In this document: one piece after another, positions 22,464 to 32,597 of the stretch
How the letters are laid out: every line of letters begins with the position of its first letter
How positions within the stretch are numbered: position 1 is the first letter of the stretch
From: Oscarella lobularis
Taxonomy: Eukaryota; Porifera; Homoscleromorpha; Homosclerophorida; Oscarellidae
Reading direction: 5' to 3'
DNA: 64,000 nucleotides
Assembly (NCBI RefSeq): GCF_947507565.1
Contig: NC_089191.1
Coordinates: 1,860,001 to 1,924,000 of the forward strand
Made by a program: the position numbers and the translations under genes
Notes under the pieces: generated by a model
What the model was told of the DNA's origin: nothing
The model's input: the letters and a program-made list of their open reading frames with translations, nothing else
Database searches by the model: none

Positions 22464-24242
22464 ATGGATTTCACCACGAGGCCAACAACTTACGAACTGT
22501 CCTTTTCTAAGGCAGAACGATCGTCCGAATTGCTGCGATCTGCTCAAAATGATCGTCTGTCGAAGACATTCATCGACGTCGTCTTAATTCTCGACAACGG
22601 CGTCGAAATTCCCGCTCATCGACTCGTGCTCGCTTCTGCGAGCACCTTTTTCCGTACAATGTTTACAATAAACATGCACGAAAGCTCCAAAGAGCGAATT
22701 CACCTTCGCGACGTCGATTCGGCCTCCATGGAGGCCCTCGTCGAGTTCGCGTATACGGGAAAAATTTCAATCACTTCCGGTAATGACGTCACTCTTTTCT
22801 GTACTGCTGATCGTCTTCTGTTTGAGGATGTCGTCGACTATTGCTCCACGGGGTTGTCTAAGCACGTGAATAAATCGAATTGTCTTACATGGATGACGTT
22901 CGCTTATGAGTACAATTGCGAGAAATTGCTATCAGTTGCTCTTCGACTTGCTGCTCTTCATATTGTTGATTTGGTGAAGACGGACGAATTTCGTAGTCTT
23001 TCGCTGGAAATCGTCTCTCAATTGTTAGCCACGGATGAATTGGCTGTGAGTCGAGAGGAAGACGTGTGGGACGTCGTCATGCAATGGATTCAATACGACG
23101 AGGAAAATCGGAAATCACGCTTTGAAGAACTTTCAAAAGTCGTGCGATTTCCTCTCATTGCAGAACGGGAATTTGTTCTATCACATCCCGTTGTTTCGGC
23201 TAACGACTCGTATCGCAGTCTCGTTCTTGAGAAGTCAAGAGAACCGCGTCCAACTCGTCGTCTTGGAAACAAAGTTCTTCTGGCAGTTGGCGGAGTCGTG
23301 AGTACCGAGTCGAAAGGCTTCTTCGCAGAGGACGCCACAGAAACGAAGACAGTCGAATATTACGATCATCTATCAAACGTCTGGAAAGAGTTTCCTTCGT
23401 TGAATGAAGCGAGATATAGTCCGGGCGTTGTCACTCTCGACAAGAGCGTCTATGCTATTGGAGGTTCGCGTAATCGTTCCGTTGAGCGATATGATTCGAC
23501 GGAGGGTTGTTGGATGAGAGATGTTTCTCCCATGCACTTCAGTCGAAACGGTAAAGGAGTTGTTGTCCACGAGAATCGCATCTATGCAATGGGATCCACT
23601 ACAGGCAAGAAAGATGACGTCACGCTCTGCGAACAGTACAATTCGGCGACGAATAGTTGGACAGTTCTTCAATCGTTATCGAAGCTTGTTTCAGTTAAAG
23701 GAACACTCGTATTAAACGATCATATCTATGTTCTCGCTTCTAACCTGATAGGTTTATCGGGATGCCACTTGGATGTTTTCAAGTACGATACCGTTGCAGA
23801 TCGTTGGCTAGACGTCCCTTTCTGTTCTCAAGGCTACGACGACCCGGACCGTTTCGTGTTTCGATTTCTATGCGCAGACCGTAACTGTCTGCATCTACGT
23901 CGAGAAATTTTATCGTGGCCCGATACGAAGCCTTTTGAACATTTAACGCTCGACGTACGCAACGGTCAGCTGACTCGTTATAAAGTTGGAGATTGTCCTC
24001 CTTTTCTCGATACTTTTCAGCGGTTCTATGAAAATACTTACTGCCTTTATAACGAAAAGGTATACAGCGTCGGTGGCGTGATGCGAGGCGAATGTCACGA
24101 AGCTTCGGATGTTCAAACGTTCTTTTGGTATGATATGAGTAGCGAAGTAGCGCAATACGTCGAAGGTCCTCGTCTCATGAAGAAGCGCTCGAGGTGTGGA
24201 GTCGCGGCAATTGACAGACGACTGACTTTCAATCTGTCCTAA
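22464..24242 (+). CDS. BTB-BACK-Kelch protein (KLHL-type), copy 2
   Basis: A single-exon ORF of 592 codons starting MDFTTRP and ending FNLS. Domain order is the same as in the paralogues: BTB (about 35-145), BACK (about 150-270), then kelch blades (LAVGGVV, YAIGGSRN, YSVGGV). It lies in the spacer between the duplication arms, in the same orientation as copy 3, and carries more differences in the kelch part (for example GKKDDVTL, GLSGCHLD, DDPDRF). Kelch blades bind substrates in KLHL proteins, so these changes could alter partner choice (inference). Flanks are shared for about 600 bp upstream and about 150 bp downstream. Confidence 0.92.
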   Translation: MDFTTRPTTYELSFSKAERSSELLRSAQNDRLSKTFIDVVLILDNGVEIPAHRLVLASASTFFRTMFTINMHESSKERIHLRDVDSASMEALVEFAYTGKISITSGNDVTLFCTADRLLFEDVVDYCSTGLSKHVNKSNCLTWMTFAYEYNCEKLLSVALRLAALHIVDLVKTDEFRSLSLEIVSQLLATDELAVSREEDVWDVVMQWIQYDEENRKSRFEELSKVVRFPLIAEREFVLSHPVVSANDSYRSLVLEKSREPRPTRRLGNKVLLAVGGVVSTESKGFFAEDATETKTVEYYDHLSNVWKEFPSLNEARYSPGVVTLDKSVYAIGGSRNRSVERYDSTEGCWMRDVSPMHFSRNGKGVVVHENRIYAMGSTTGKKDDVTLCEQYNSATNSWTVLQSLSKLVSVKGTLVLNDHIYVLASNLIGLSGCHLDVFKYDTVADRWLDVPFCSQGYDDPDRFVFRFLCADRNCLHLRREILSWPDTKPFEHLTLDVRNGQLTRYKVGDCPPFLDTFQRFYENTYCLYNEKVYSVGGVMRGECHEASDVQTFFWYDMSSEVAQYVEGPRLMKKRSRCGVAAIDRRLTFNLS

Positions 24243-24666
24243 AGAGAAAGAATTCTTTTGTTTGTGTGCATGCTCCATTTTGTTTTACTGCTAGTACATT
24301 ATTTACGAATTACTGCAAAAGCTTGACTCATTTCCTTTATGCATTATAAAATCGTTGTTGCCGCTCTGACGGCATTCTCTCTCATTAAGAAAGAATTTAT
24401 TTTGAGATAGAGCCAAATCTCATTAGTTTGAACGTGAAATTTAGGACTAACTCAGAACTTTTTCTATACCGATGTTAGGTAAAATAATAAGCGGATTTAT
24501 GTGTTTCTGTTCATCTGTCAATCATGAATTCAAAAAGTGGTTAATGCTTGTTATTTTCTGTCTTTCCTTCTTTTGCTGTTATTCCCCTGTATACGGTTTC
24601 CCGGCCCATATGCCGAAGGATTTCCGTATTAGAATAAAACTGTAAACTGAATTGAACGGAACTGAA
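24243..24666. other. 3' flank of KLHL copy 2
   Basis: The first ~170 bp match the 3' flanks of the other KLHL copies. After that there is A+T-rich sequence without a feature. Confidence 0.4.
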
Positions 24667-25165
24667 CGTTATATCCGGGTCACAGTCCATTAAAAAGTAA
24701 GCCTTTTGACTGAGTTATTTCTCGAGACACGATTCGGCTATAGTGAAATGTCGTTCGAACTACCTTTTTTAGGCGCTGGTTGCTTTAGGAAAAAGTGAGG
24801 CTCCCTAAGAGGTCTCCCCGAGCATCTCCGCCTGTCAAACGAAAAGTAAGGCTCGCAGACTCGAGTTTATTATTCCATATGGCGATTCCATATAGGCCTA
24901 CACCTAGACCGTGCAGTCGACGCGTCTCACTGGTTTCAGATGGCCCAAGAGGCGAAGTTTTTCGTCGCGCTTTCAGAGCTCGTCTCTCCTCAGTCATAAG
25001 TCTAACTCTATTTTCCGTTGATCTTAGAGAAGCTTAGAGGTTGTTCTTTGTGCGACTAATGTATGGAAGCGGGCGATATTCACAACGACCGCTGTGAGAA
25101 AAAATCTCGTGGTTCTAGCGACACTGAACCCTCAAAAGGGGCCTCACCAGTTTTCTCACCTTGGG
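24667..25165 (+). repeat. Approx. 530-bp repeat family, copy R2 (diverged)
   Basis: Starts at CGTTATATCCGGGT, then CTTTTGACTGA, AGTGAGGCTCCCTAAG, GTGCAGTCGACGCGTCTCA, and ends with CCCTCAAAAGGGGCCTCACC. The order equals R3 and R4, but the copy is strongly diverged. Confidence 0.7.
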
Positions 25166-25279
25166 TTTTGTTTAGCCTTCATTCTTGTATTGGAAACGGT
25201 ACCGACATATACGCTTGCTGTTTTTAGGTTCAGATTATTTTCGAGTACATATAGGACATCCGTACATATATTTATACAC

Positions 25280-25790
25280 GTGTCGTTATCCGGGCATTGG
25301 CGGGCAATGGTAAAAGAAAAGCGAACGTTTTGACTGAATTTTTTCGCCAGACGCGCTTCGGTCTTGAGAATAGGCTTTTCAAAGCGGGTTCACTAAACGC
25401 AGGCGCTTTTACAAAAAGGTGAGGCTCCCTAAGCGGTCCCGCGAACAGATTTTCGTATTGCGAAGCGTAACGCAAAGGTTGCGACGCGTCTTCGTAATTC
25501 TGTTCACGAAAGGCCAACATTTTGACGGGGCAATCGAAGCGTCTCAGTGGTTCCCCATCGCTCTAGAGACGAATTTATCCGACGCCTTTTCGAAGCCCGT
25601 TTCTCGTGTGTCGCAAGCCGATTCTTTAGTCCGTAGCACAAAGTAAAGCTAAAAGATTAGTCTTACTATGGCTAGAATCATGCGAGCGCGCAATGTTCAC
25701 AACGGCCTCTGCGACCCAAAGTTCCGTGGCCCTAGTGATACCGAATCCCCAAAGGGGGCCTCACCTCGTTTTCTTTTTGTGGTCGTAGAG
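25280..25790 (+). repeat. Approx. 530-bp repeat family, copy R3
   Basis: A full-length copy: TCGTTATCCGGGCA at the left, TTTTGACTGAATTTTTTCGC, AGGTGAGGCTCCC, TTGCGAAGCGTAACGC, CCCCATCGCTCTAGAG, TCCGTGGCCCTAGTGATACC, and GGGGGCCTCACC at the right. GGTGAGGCTCCC and GGGGCCTCACC are inverted with respect to each other. No coding ORF. Confidence 0.8.
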
Positions 25791-26375
25791 ACGTTCATTA
25801 GTCATTCTCTCTTTGGCTGGAATCGAGCCTTTTGTCGTTCAGAGCCATTTAGAATCTTTAGTCGATTGACGTTTAGTCACCGTGACTTTGTGTTTCTCCC
25901 TTGCCAAAGGTAAGGTAATTCTCGCAGACGTCATTCAGTCTCGCTACAATGAGAAGTTTACGCGATTTAGATGAACGAATGTTCCTACGCGTCCGAAATG
26001 CGATCGAATCGACGTCGAAGAGGCTCAAAAAGTTTATGCACGCTTTCGAAGCGAAACGCAGGTGAGCGAGCGCATCTCTCTCGACTCCACGAGAGAATGC
26101 AACACAACTGCTGCTCTCTGCTTCGACTATGAGTCCCAAAACTGTCTTTGACTGAATCTACGGCTACCCTGATACGGACACGAAAAGGAAATTCCAATGT
26201 CATGTAATGATGTTCATTTAGGAGGGGCTTATGTGCTATTATTGATTGGTATTCAACCGTTGAAAAATTTTGGACAGAGACACTTTCATGTGATGAACCA
26301 TCATTTTTTGATAATAGAGTCAACTGCGAACCAGCTTCGCAAAGGTAACCCAACCGCATGATTTCTTTACCAACG
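25791..26375. other. Intergenic, no recognised feature
   Basis: The minus-strand open frames (25873-26139, 25985-26437) show no domain and no splice-consistent structure. Nothing else is seen. Confidence 0.3.
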
Positions 26376-26905
26376 ATTACACGTGTATGTGCACGTGGAG
26401 TGGAGCGTGCAGAAAATTTTTGCTGATGTAGCGTCACTGTTTATTTTGTCTTTCTCTTTTTTGTGGTGTGTTGCGTATTTTTTTTATCTGTATGTATTAA
26501 GTAATTAATGTTTATCGGCATCATATTGGTCCGGTGGATCCAGGAAAAAACGTTCTCTCATCTTGCTGCATTTCGACGTCGGCGAAAATACGTCTGACCG
26601 GACGTAAAATTTTTGTATCCAAACACAGCGTTTTCCTCTTTGTCCACTAAATAGTAGCCCCTGGGAAGGCTCAGAAAATAGTGATCAAATGCATCTCGAC
26701 CCCGGATGTTAACGATTTGGTTCTTTTCATCTTCATCGTCTTCTACAATGGAAAAACTTTTATGGTCCCCCTAAAACATTCGCGGATCATGGCCAAGACA
26801 CTCGCGACACAGGAGACGCCACTCACGAACACGATCCAGGCGAACCAGGCCAACACTAAGATCTCGAATATCATGAAGTTCTTCCTTGAAAAGCACTCCA
26901 CAATC
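26376..26905 (-). pseudogene. Decayed membrane-protein gene fragment, copy 2 (better preserved)
   Basis: A direct duplicate of 19636-20162. The minus strand has an open hydrophobic piece (MIFEILVLAWFAWIVFVSG...) followed by an acidic exon-like piece (DHKSFSIVEDDEDEK, FDHYFLSLPRGYYLVDK) that stays open about 70 codons to a TGA. Homology to copy 1 shifts frame near the end. It may be a fragment of a single-pass receptor. Neither copy shows a complete gene. Confidence 0.4.
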
Positions 26906-27110
26906 TGAACTACGACACCTACGTAACAAGCGTTTATCTAAAAAGCGTCTTCAATCTATTGCATTGATGATAGTGCTCCTCGCCTTAGGTAGAGTCGAGA
27001 AAGAGGAATAGATCGAGGACTGGATGCGTTATATCCGGGTCATAGTCTTATCGTCCCCTCGAGTCAGTGGATAGGGCCCGGACACTACGGGAAGTTACTC
27101 CTCAACTAAG

Positions 27111-27279
27111 ATGGCGTCTCGAGAACTCGTGAGAGGGGTTCCGCTGTGATTGAAACATAAGGAAAAGGTTACGTAGCAGCAAATCCAATCGATCGAGGGG
27201 TCATTGTCTTGGAAGAAAAGCCTTTCGCCTTCGCCGTGCGCGATGGAATTGTCGAGAAAGTGTGCCACGAATGCTTAGT
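27111..27279 (+). pseudogene. SMYD-like (SET/MYND) first-exon fragment
   Basis: ATGGCGTCTCGAG starts a short frame that is broken by a frame change and a TAA. A stretch then follows that reads GYVAANPIDRGVIVLEEKPF and ends VCHECLVR. This is the usual start of SMYD lysine methyltransferases, where the SET N-lobe leads into the CHEC Cys pair of the MYND zinc finger. It stops at a donor-like GTCAG/GTAAAA. No further SMYD exons follow; a GNAT frame begins at once. It looks like a stranded exon. Confidence 0.5.
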
Positions 27280-27899
27280 CAGGTAAAATGCGGCGAAGAG
27301 ACGTACGCCTCGTTTCGTGAGCCATTGGCGACGGACAAACAATTCATCCCCGAATACTTGCTGTCGTTATCACGACTCCACACCGAGCGAAGCGTATCAC
27401 CACAGCTCACAACAGTCTGCTTAGTCGACGGCCAAGTGGGCGGGGTAATTATAAGCGAGGACTTGACACGCCCTCTCGTTCCAGAAAACGATCCTGCAAT
27501 GAAAGACGGAACTATTTGTGTGGAAGAGTATATGCCTATTCTATCAAGTCTAGAAAAGATGCAGGCTGAGTACTTAACCAAACTGGATAAGAAGCCCTTG
27601 CCCTGCGAGTATCTGCACCAGTTCCTCTTGGCCGTGGATAAGCGTTTTTCAAGGCGAGGCATAGCGACGAGACTACTAGCCAAGAACGCGGAGCTTGGGC
27701 GTCAAAGAGGCTTTCGTTCGGTCATTATTGAAACGACTGGCCGATTTTCTCAGGGTGGATGCGGCTTTGTGACGGTTGGTTCTATATATATATCGCGTAC
27801 AGTGAAGCTACCCTATCGAACGGTGATCTCATGTTTCCCGGGGCGATGGAGAGGGGGCATTCACACGCCGAATTGCTGGTGAAGCAGCTGCTGACCTGA
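27271..27899 (+). pseudogene. GNAT-family N-acetyltransferase (frame slip in a TA repeat)
   Basis: Acetyl-CoA-dependent N-acetyltransferase-like ORF, similar in layout to arylalkylamine/dopamine NAT-like proteins. The N-terminal motif FREPLATDK and a strand with CLVDGQVGGVIISED lead to motif A (LAVDKRFSRRGIATRLL, with the R-x-x-G-x-A acetyl-CoA loop) and a later CGFVTV. At the TATATATATA run near 27783-27792 the reading frame must change to continue into AYSEATLSNGDLMF...ERGHSHAELLVK and the TGA at 27897-27899. The SQ-GGCGF junction also looks shortened. It is either a pseudogene or an assembly slip in the microsatellite. The first ATG is 27271; the true start may lie in another exon. Confidence 0.6.
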
Positions 27900-28310
27900 T
27901 TAAGTCAAGAGACAAAGATAATGTCTTTTGATTTTTTTTTCCTGAGTGCAACTATAAGCCACTGTAACTAAGTAATGTTTCTAGGTCGTGCTCACGGTTG
28001 ACGTTCTGTAGTAGCCGTTCGGTTCATCACATTGGAAGCATCTGCGTCTAGAATTTTAGAAGGTTAGTGCTTCGATCGTGTGACATCTGGCGCGCGCCAT
28101 TCTAAGAGGCACAACGTCAAATCACGTGTAATGCGTACATGCATGTTCAATGTGCAGTAGTAGTTGGAAGAGGACAAAAAAACTCTCTCGATTCAATCCA
28201 GCGAACTTTAGGAATTAAATGTAGCATACCTCAGGAAAATTTTCTGTAAGGAAGTAGAGCGAAGACATGCGCCACGTGGACGGGTATCGAACCTATTAAT
28301 ACTTCGAGCT
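27900..28310. other. Intergenic
   Basis: No ORF or repeat that I recognise. A B-box-like GGTTCGATACC occurs on the minus strand near 28284-28294 beside repeat copy R4, but there is no matching A box at the right distance. Confidence 0.3.
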
Positions 28311-28845
28311 GCGTTATCCGGGTAATGCTCTGAGAAAAAACCAACGTTTTGACTGAATTTTTTCACAATACTGGCTTCGGCCTTGCTCATTTGCGTTTCA
28401 AATCAGTTTCTCTACGGGCTGGCGCTTTTACGAAAAGGTGAGGCTTCCTAAGGGGTGTCGCGAACAGATTTTCTCAATGCGAAGCGTAACGTAAAGCTCG
28501 CGACGCCTCTTTGTTATTTCATTTGACGGTACCCTAAAGGCGTACATTTCTACAGTGCAGTCGGCGAATCTCAGGAGTTCCCCATCGCTCTAGAGCGAAT
28601 TTATCCGTCACCATTTGAAAGCCCGTCTCTCGTGCGTCGCACGCCGAATTCATTACTCCGTTGCACAAAGCGAAGCAAAAAGGTTAGTCTCCATATGTCT
28701 GGAGTTTTGCGTGCGTGCGATGTTCCGAACGCCCGTTGCGAGCAAAAGTTCCGTGGCCCCAGTGATGCTGAACCCCAAAGGGGCCTCACCCGTTTTCTCC
28801 TTGCTGTCATACAGACATCTCATCGTCCTTCTCGATCCCTATTTT
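28311..28845 (+). repeat. Approx. 530-bp repeat family, copy R4
   Basis: A full-length plus copy: GCGTTATCCGGGTAATG, TTTTGACTGAATTTTTTCAC, AGGTGAGGCTTCC, CAATGCGAAGCGTAACG, CCCCATCGCTCTAGAG, AGTTCCGTGGCCCCAGTGAT and AAAGGGGCCTCACC, in the same order and spacing as R3. Confidence 0.8.
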
Positions 28846-29982
28846 TACGAGTGGGAGAAATTGCAGTTGCCCTAATGCTGCACTGGTTAGAAAAATCCTC
28901 ATAAAAATTTCATCAGATGCAAAATTAATTTACACAAAGACGCTGTAAACGACCTTTATCACTGGCATGTAAAAGGAACTGATTGAGAACGCCGTGTTTA
29001 AATTTTTGCCCGCTCACCCTAAATATATCCGTCTACGTACGTTTGTCCAAAGATTCCTTTTATATAGGCTTTTCACATAGGCATATTGTTTAAGTCAAAA
29101 AGCGAAACTGTCGTATTCAGCGTTGAATATTTTCAAGCCTTCAAAAACTGCTCACCCTTCTATAAAAGTATTCGGCCATGAGCTAGCTTTCTCTCATGCC
29201 GTCATGGACTTCGATGAATATGTAAACCTTAAGCTGGACTAGTAGTGAAAACATTTGTCTTTAAAGGTTGGATTGAACGGAGAAAAGCCCTGTCTGGCAT
29301 ACGCGACAATTAGTCCTTTTTGCAGTAATTCATCAGTCTGCCAAGACGTGAGATCGAGGGCTGCACCTTTACTCACTAGTTCGTTTTCAAGCAAGGGCTA
29401 TTATTTTGTTTGCAACTCTGTTTAATTAAGGTAAATCGAATAACCGGAATAGTTTATTGTAGTAGTGATGAAAGTCAAGGCATCTTTTGTATAATTTTTT
29501 CAGAAATAGAGAGAGAAAGAAACCTGTGCGAGCTGTTGAGACTATAGTGGAAGTATCACGGTGTCCACATGAAATTATAACGTAAGATGAGCTTCTTCTG
29601 CTCTTCTTTATTGTGCATAACGTATGTCTTTTCTCTTTGTCCTTGAGCATTGTGTTTTAAGTCGTAGTTGCATGCAGACAGAACACTGAATTCTCTGTGA
29701 TATCGATGTGTTTTATGACAATATTTGGAGTCTAGCTGTAAATGTTTTTGTTGCCGCCTTTTAATTGTTTTCCCTCTCTCATACACTGTTTGGCATTTCT
29801 AGAACACTGATGGTCTTCATCGGAGTCGGCAATCAGTCTGTCGATATTGGATGATCAACTACACCTCATTTGACGTTCTGGCGACGTGTGATGACAAATG
29901 GTTAAGGCGTGGGCGTAAGAACATAGTAAGGATGGGAATGCGCAGCTAGTCGTCTCATCAGTTAGTCAAACCTTTTACAGTG
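28846..29982. other. Intergenic, A+T-rich
   Basis: About 1.1 kb without a supported exon. Open frames on the minus strand near 29430-29790 are low-complexity and unsupported. Confidence 0.35.
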
Positions 29983-30240
29983 ATGTGGAGTCATATGTCT
30001 CAGGTTTCGCTTCTACTCAACATTATCGTCGCTCTCATCGCCAATACTTCGTCTCGAGGCCGAGCGTCCGTGCCAGTTCCGCTACCGTCTGACGCAACTC
30101 GGTTTGCCCAAAATGAAACGCGATGTATAATCATCGCTCAGTGCCGCGGTCTATGTAAAAATGAGGTTCGAGGACACGGTTTCTTAAAGAGAGCGTCACT
30201 AATGTATATTTCTCTCCTGTATCTCTTGGCGTCGCGGTAA
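29983..30240 (+). CDS. Putative secreted/membrane protein first exon
   Basis: An ATG at 29983 gives a good signal peptide (MSQVSLLLNIIVALIANTSS), then a short Cys-containing region (RCIIIAQCRGLCKNE), and ends at a strong donor (GTAAGC, about 30239). Downstream to about 30760 there are splice-like signals (TCCTAG at 30298, TTCTAG at 30411) and Cys-bearing open pieces, one ending ECVLR then TGA. I cannot join them into one frame. It may be the 5' end of the lectin/SRCR gene that follows or a separate broken gene. Family unknown. Confidence 0.4.
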   Translation: MWSHMSQVSLLLNIIVALIANTSSRGRASVPVPLPSDATRFAQNETRCIIIAQCRGLCKNEVRGHGFLKRASLMYISLLYLLASR

Positions 30241-30765
30241 GCCCACGCACGCTTCCTAGGGTAACGCTTTTGGTTTTACCTTACTCTCTTTCTCCTAGCT
30301 GCTCTGTTTCTCGAACTGCTACGCTTTTCACGGTTCAGGACGAATGTGTCTTACGATGAGGATAAAAGTGAGTGACGTAATTGAGTTGTTCTCTCACCTA
30401 GACCTATTCTAGGAAGCTGATGTCACGTCCTCCGCCTCTTCTAAGACACGTGACGTTGAATGTCTTTGGAGCGCTGCTTTTCAAGATTCATGGCGAAACC
30501 AGTCACGTTTAGGGTACTTATATTGAGCAAAGCGCATTCGCCTATTGGAGTTTCATTTTCTTGTTGGCTTTCCTTAGCGTTCAAAGTGCAAAGGAAGAAC
30601 AGAAGCGGCGTGTTAGTTCTGACGCTTTGCTACGAGAATGTGGCCTTCTCTGCTTATCCAATGCCTCCGACGCTTCTTTGATGTTCGCCACGTTTGGTAC
30701 CTCAGGGCAAGGTCTAGTACATTTCCATTATAGTTTTTTGTACAAATGAACTCTTGTCTCAGCAG

Positions 30766-31803
30766 TTGCGACAATTACATTAACTGCTAATGTCATTCCC
30801 GTCTTCCTCATTTTCATTGTCGTTACATGCATTTGTCGCAAAAAGCGCCGCTTTTCAGAGAGCCATCACCGTCACTCCGCCGTCTTTTTGCCATCGAGAA
30901 GCGAAGCTCGACAAGTCTCCGTTTCACCGACTAAACGTATTGGATTTCTTTTCGTCTTCGTCTTCGTCATTGCCGTCGTTGTACCGAAAGCCGTATCTTC
31001 GCAAGAGGATTTCTATTGTGAGGGTACGATACACGCTATCGGCTTGCTATTTGAATGTACATGAAATTCGTTATATTTTTAGAATGCGGAGGAGATGAAT
31101 GGTATTGTCTTACATCGTCATGTCTCTACTTTTCTACACGTGGATTTTCGCAACAAAAGTCTTTTACTTGGTATGAAGCCGACGAATTGTGTTCTCGTAA
31201 AGGAGCGACACTCTTATTCATCGACAACAAGGAAGAAGAAAAGAACGTAACGTTGGCCTTGATTGAGTTGTCAGTTTCATTTTTGAATTCCACGAATACT
31301 TCAGAGACGTTCTTCTACGGTCTAACACAAACGTCTTCTGCATCAACAGGCGTTTACAGCTATGGATGGTCAAACGGTTCGCCACTACTTTATATTCCCT
31401 TTGATTCTGTGACTGCGTTCAAAGGAGAAAATCTTTGTGGGACGCTCGCATTTGAATATTTTAATGGGTCATCAGCGATACATTATCAAGCTGATCCCTG
31501 ATTGTCTCAGCATGCCTACATATGCAAGAAGCCCAGAAGTATGTAACGCGTTCTGTTTTGCGTCTTACTTAAAACTGCCTATTCTTCTTATAACAGATCA
31601 TTCTTGGCGTAACGGTGATATTCGAGTGGTTGGCGGCGTTTTGCCCACGTGCGGGCGTCTCGAGATATTATACGACGACTCATGGAGACGAGTCTGCATG
31701 AATGATTTCAGTGCTGGTCGAACGGCTGTTGTTGCCTGTGGACAATTGGGTTACCATGGTGTGCTTGAAGTTAGCTCTCGACTTGAAGAAAGCGACCATA
31801 CAT
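30766..31803 (+). pseudogene. Membrane C-type lectin/SRCR protein (in-frame TGA, SRCR truncated)
   Basis: Exon 30766-31023 encodes a TM segment (IPVFLIFIVVTCICRKKRR) and, after a basic linker, a second hydrophobic stretch (GFLFVFVFVIAVVVPKA). Exon 31083-31538 is a C-type lectin domain (SSCLYF, WYEADELCSRKGATLLFID, FYGLTQ, ENLCGTLAF, HAYICK). A TGA at 31499-31501 stands exactly where the conserved penultimate Cys of the CTLD is expected. Exon 31597 onward is an SRCR domain start (IRVVGG, GRLEILYDDSWRRVC, AVVACGQLGY), which stops about half-way. Exon phases agree (1/1). Family role: ligand-binding scavenger/pattern-recognition receptor. It is most likely a pseudogene. Confidence 0.65.
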
Positions 31804-32335
31804 CTAACTAAAACGTTTTTCATACTTTCTGCGTCATTTCTTGGCGTAATTTTAGGTAGTTGAATTGAGAAGTCGAATGACATCATAAGCGTGAAGTCTC
31901 TGGCTGGGGTGCGTGGCTGCGAAAGCGAATCGAGAAGACATGCAAAGGATCTAGACGTCTACTGTACTGCGTGTCGATGTGTCTCTACATTTCTCTTTCT
32001 TTTTTGTGCGTGCAGGTGCGTGTTTCCGACGTTTATTGCTACAGCCACGAGTCTCATTCTTCGTAACCAGTCGTTAAGGTATGCATACAGTATAAGGAGT
32101 CACATAGGCAATGTCGCAATTTTTGTAATTTTCGATCAGCACATCAGACGCTGACGTCGCTTGTGAGCCCTGATGATAGTGTGAAAGAAGCGAGGACTAC
32201 CTTGTTGACTATTCGTTTTGTAGACATTTTTTGTCGATTATTATCTTCAGATAGCACTATTCTCTTATGGTCTTTTAGGTCAGTGCACCGAACTTCAGCA
32301 AAGGAAGGCTCCTGAACGCACTCTAACGTGTACTT
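31804..32335. other. Intergenic; 32.05-32.33 kb matches 17.80-18.02 kb inverted
   Basis: Contains GCACATCAGACGCTGACGTC, the inverse of the sequence beside MITE M2. There is no coding evidence past the truncated SRCR exon. Confidence 0.45.
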
Positions 32336-32597
32336 TTAGGTCTTCAAGGGGTCCTGAGCACGACCTCTTCGACAAAAACTGCTCCATCGGGGTCCCGGGC
32401 AAGACCCCGTCAACAAAAACTGCCTCGGAAAACGCGACGAGAGACTCTGTGCAATTTTTTCGAATTTATTAAATAAATAAACCGTCCCTCCCCTTTCATG
32501 CGCGAGCAGTTTTTGATGACGGGGTCGTGCTCAGGACCCCGACGGAGCAGTTTTTTGTTGACGGGGTCGTACTCAGGACCCCGAACGCCTAAAAAAC
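32336..32597. mobile_element. Foldback MITE, copy M3
   Basis: The inverse orientation of M2 with the same nested GC-rich inverted repeats (GGGGTCCTGAGCACGACC... / ...GTCGTACTCAGGACCCC) around AATTTATTAAATAAATAAAC. Ends TTTTAGGTCTTC / GAACGCCTAAAAA. It marks the inner edge of the right duplication arm. Confidence 0.85.

Noticed and set aside
23090-24278. Minus-strand ORFs opposite KLHL copy 2 (and equivalents at the other copies)
   Set aside because: Antisense of conserved KLHL coding sequence with no domain and no own signals.
24795-25913. Plus-strand ORFs at 24.8-25.9 kb as genes
   Set aside because: They lie in repeat copies R2 and R3, whose frames are not conserved between copies.
28281-28296. 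tRNA gene suggested by a GGTTCGATACC box on the minus strand
   Set aside because: No A box or cloverleaf at a workable distance, and the motif is not shared by the other repeat copies.
15589-31803. The two C-type lectin genes as part of the inverted duplication
   Set aside because: Domain layout and sequence differ (CTLD-CTLD-kelch versus TM-CTLD-SRCR), and their positions do not mirror each other; only short blocks beside M2 and M3 match.
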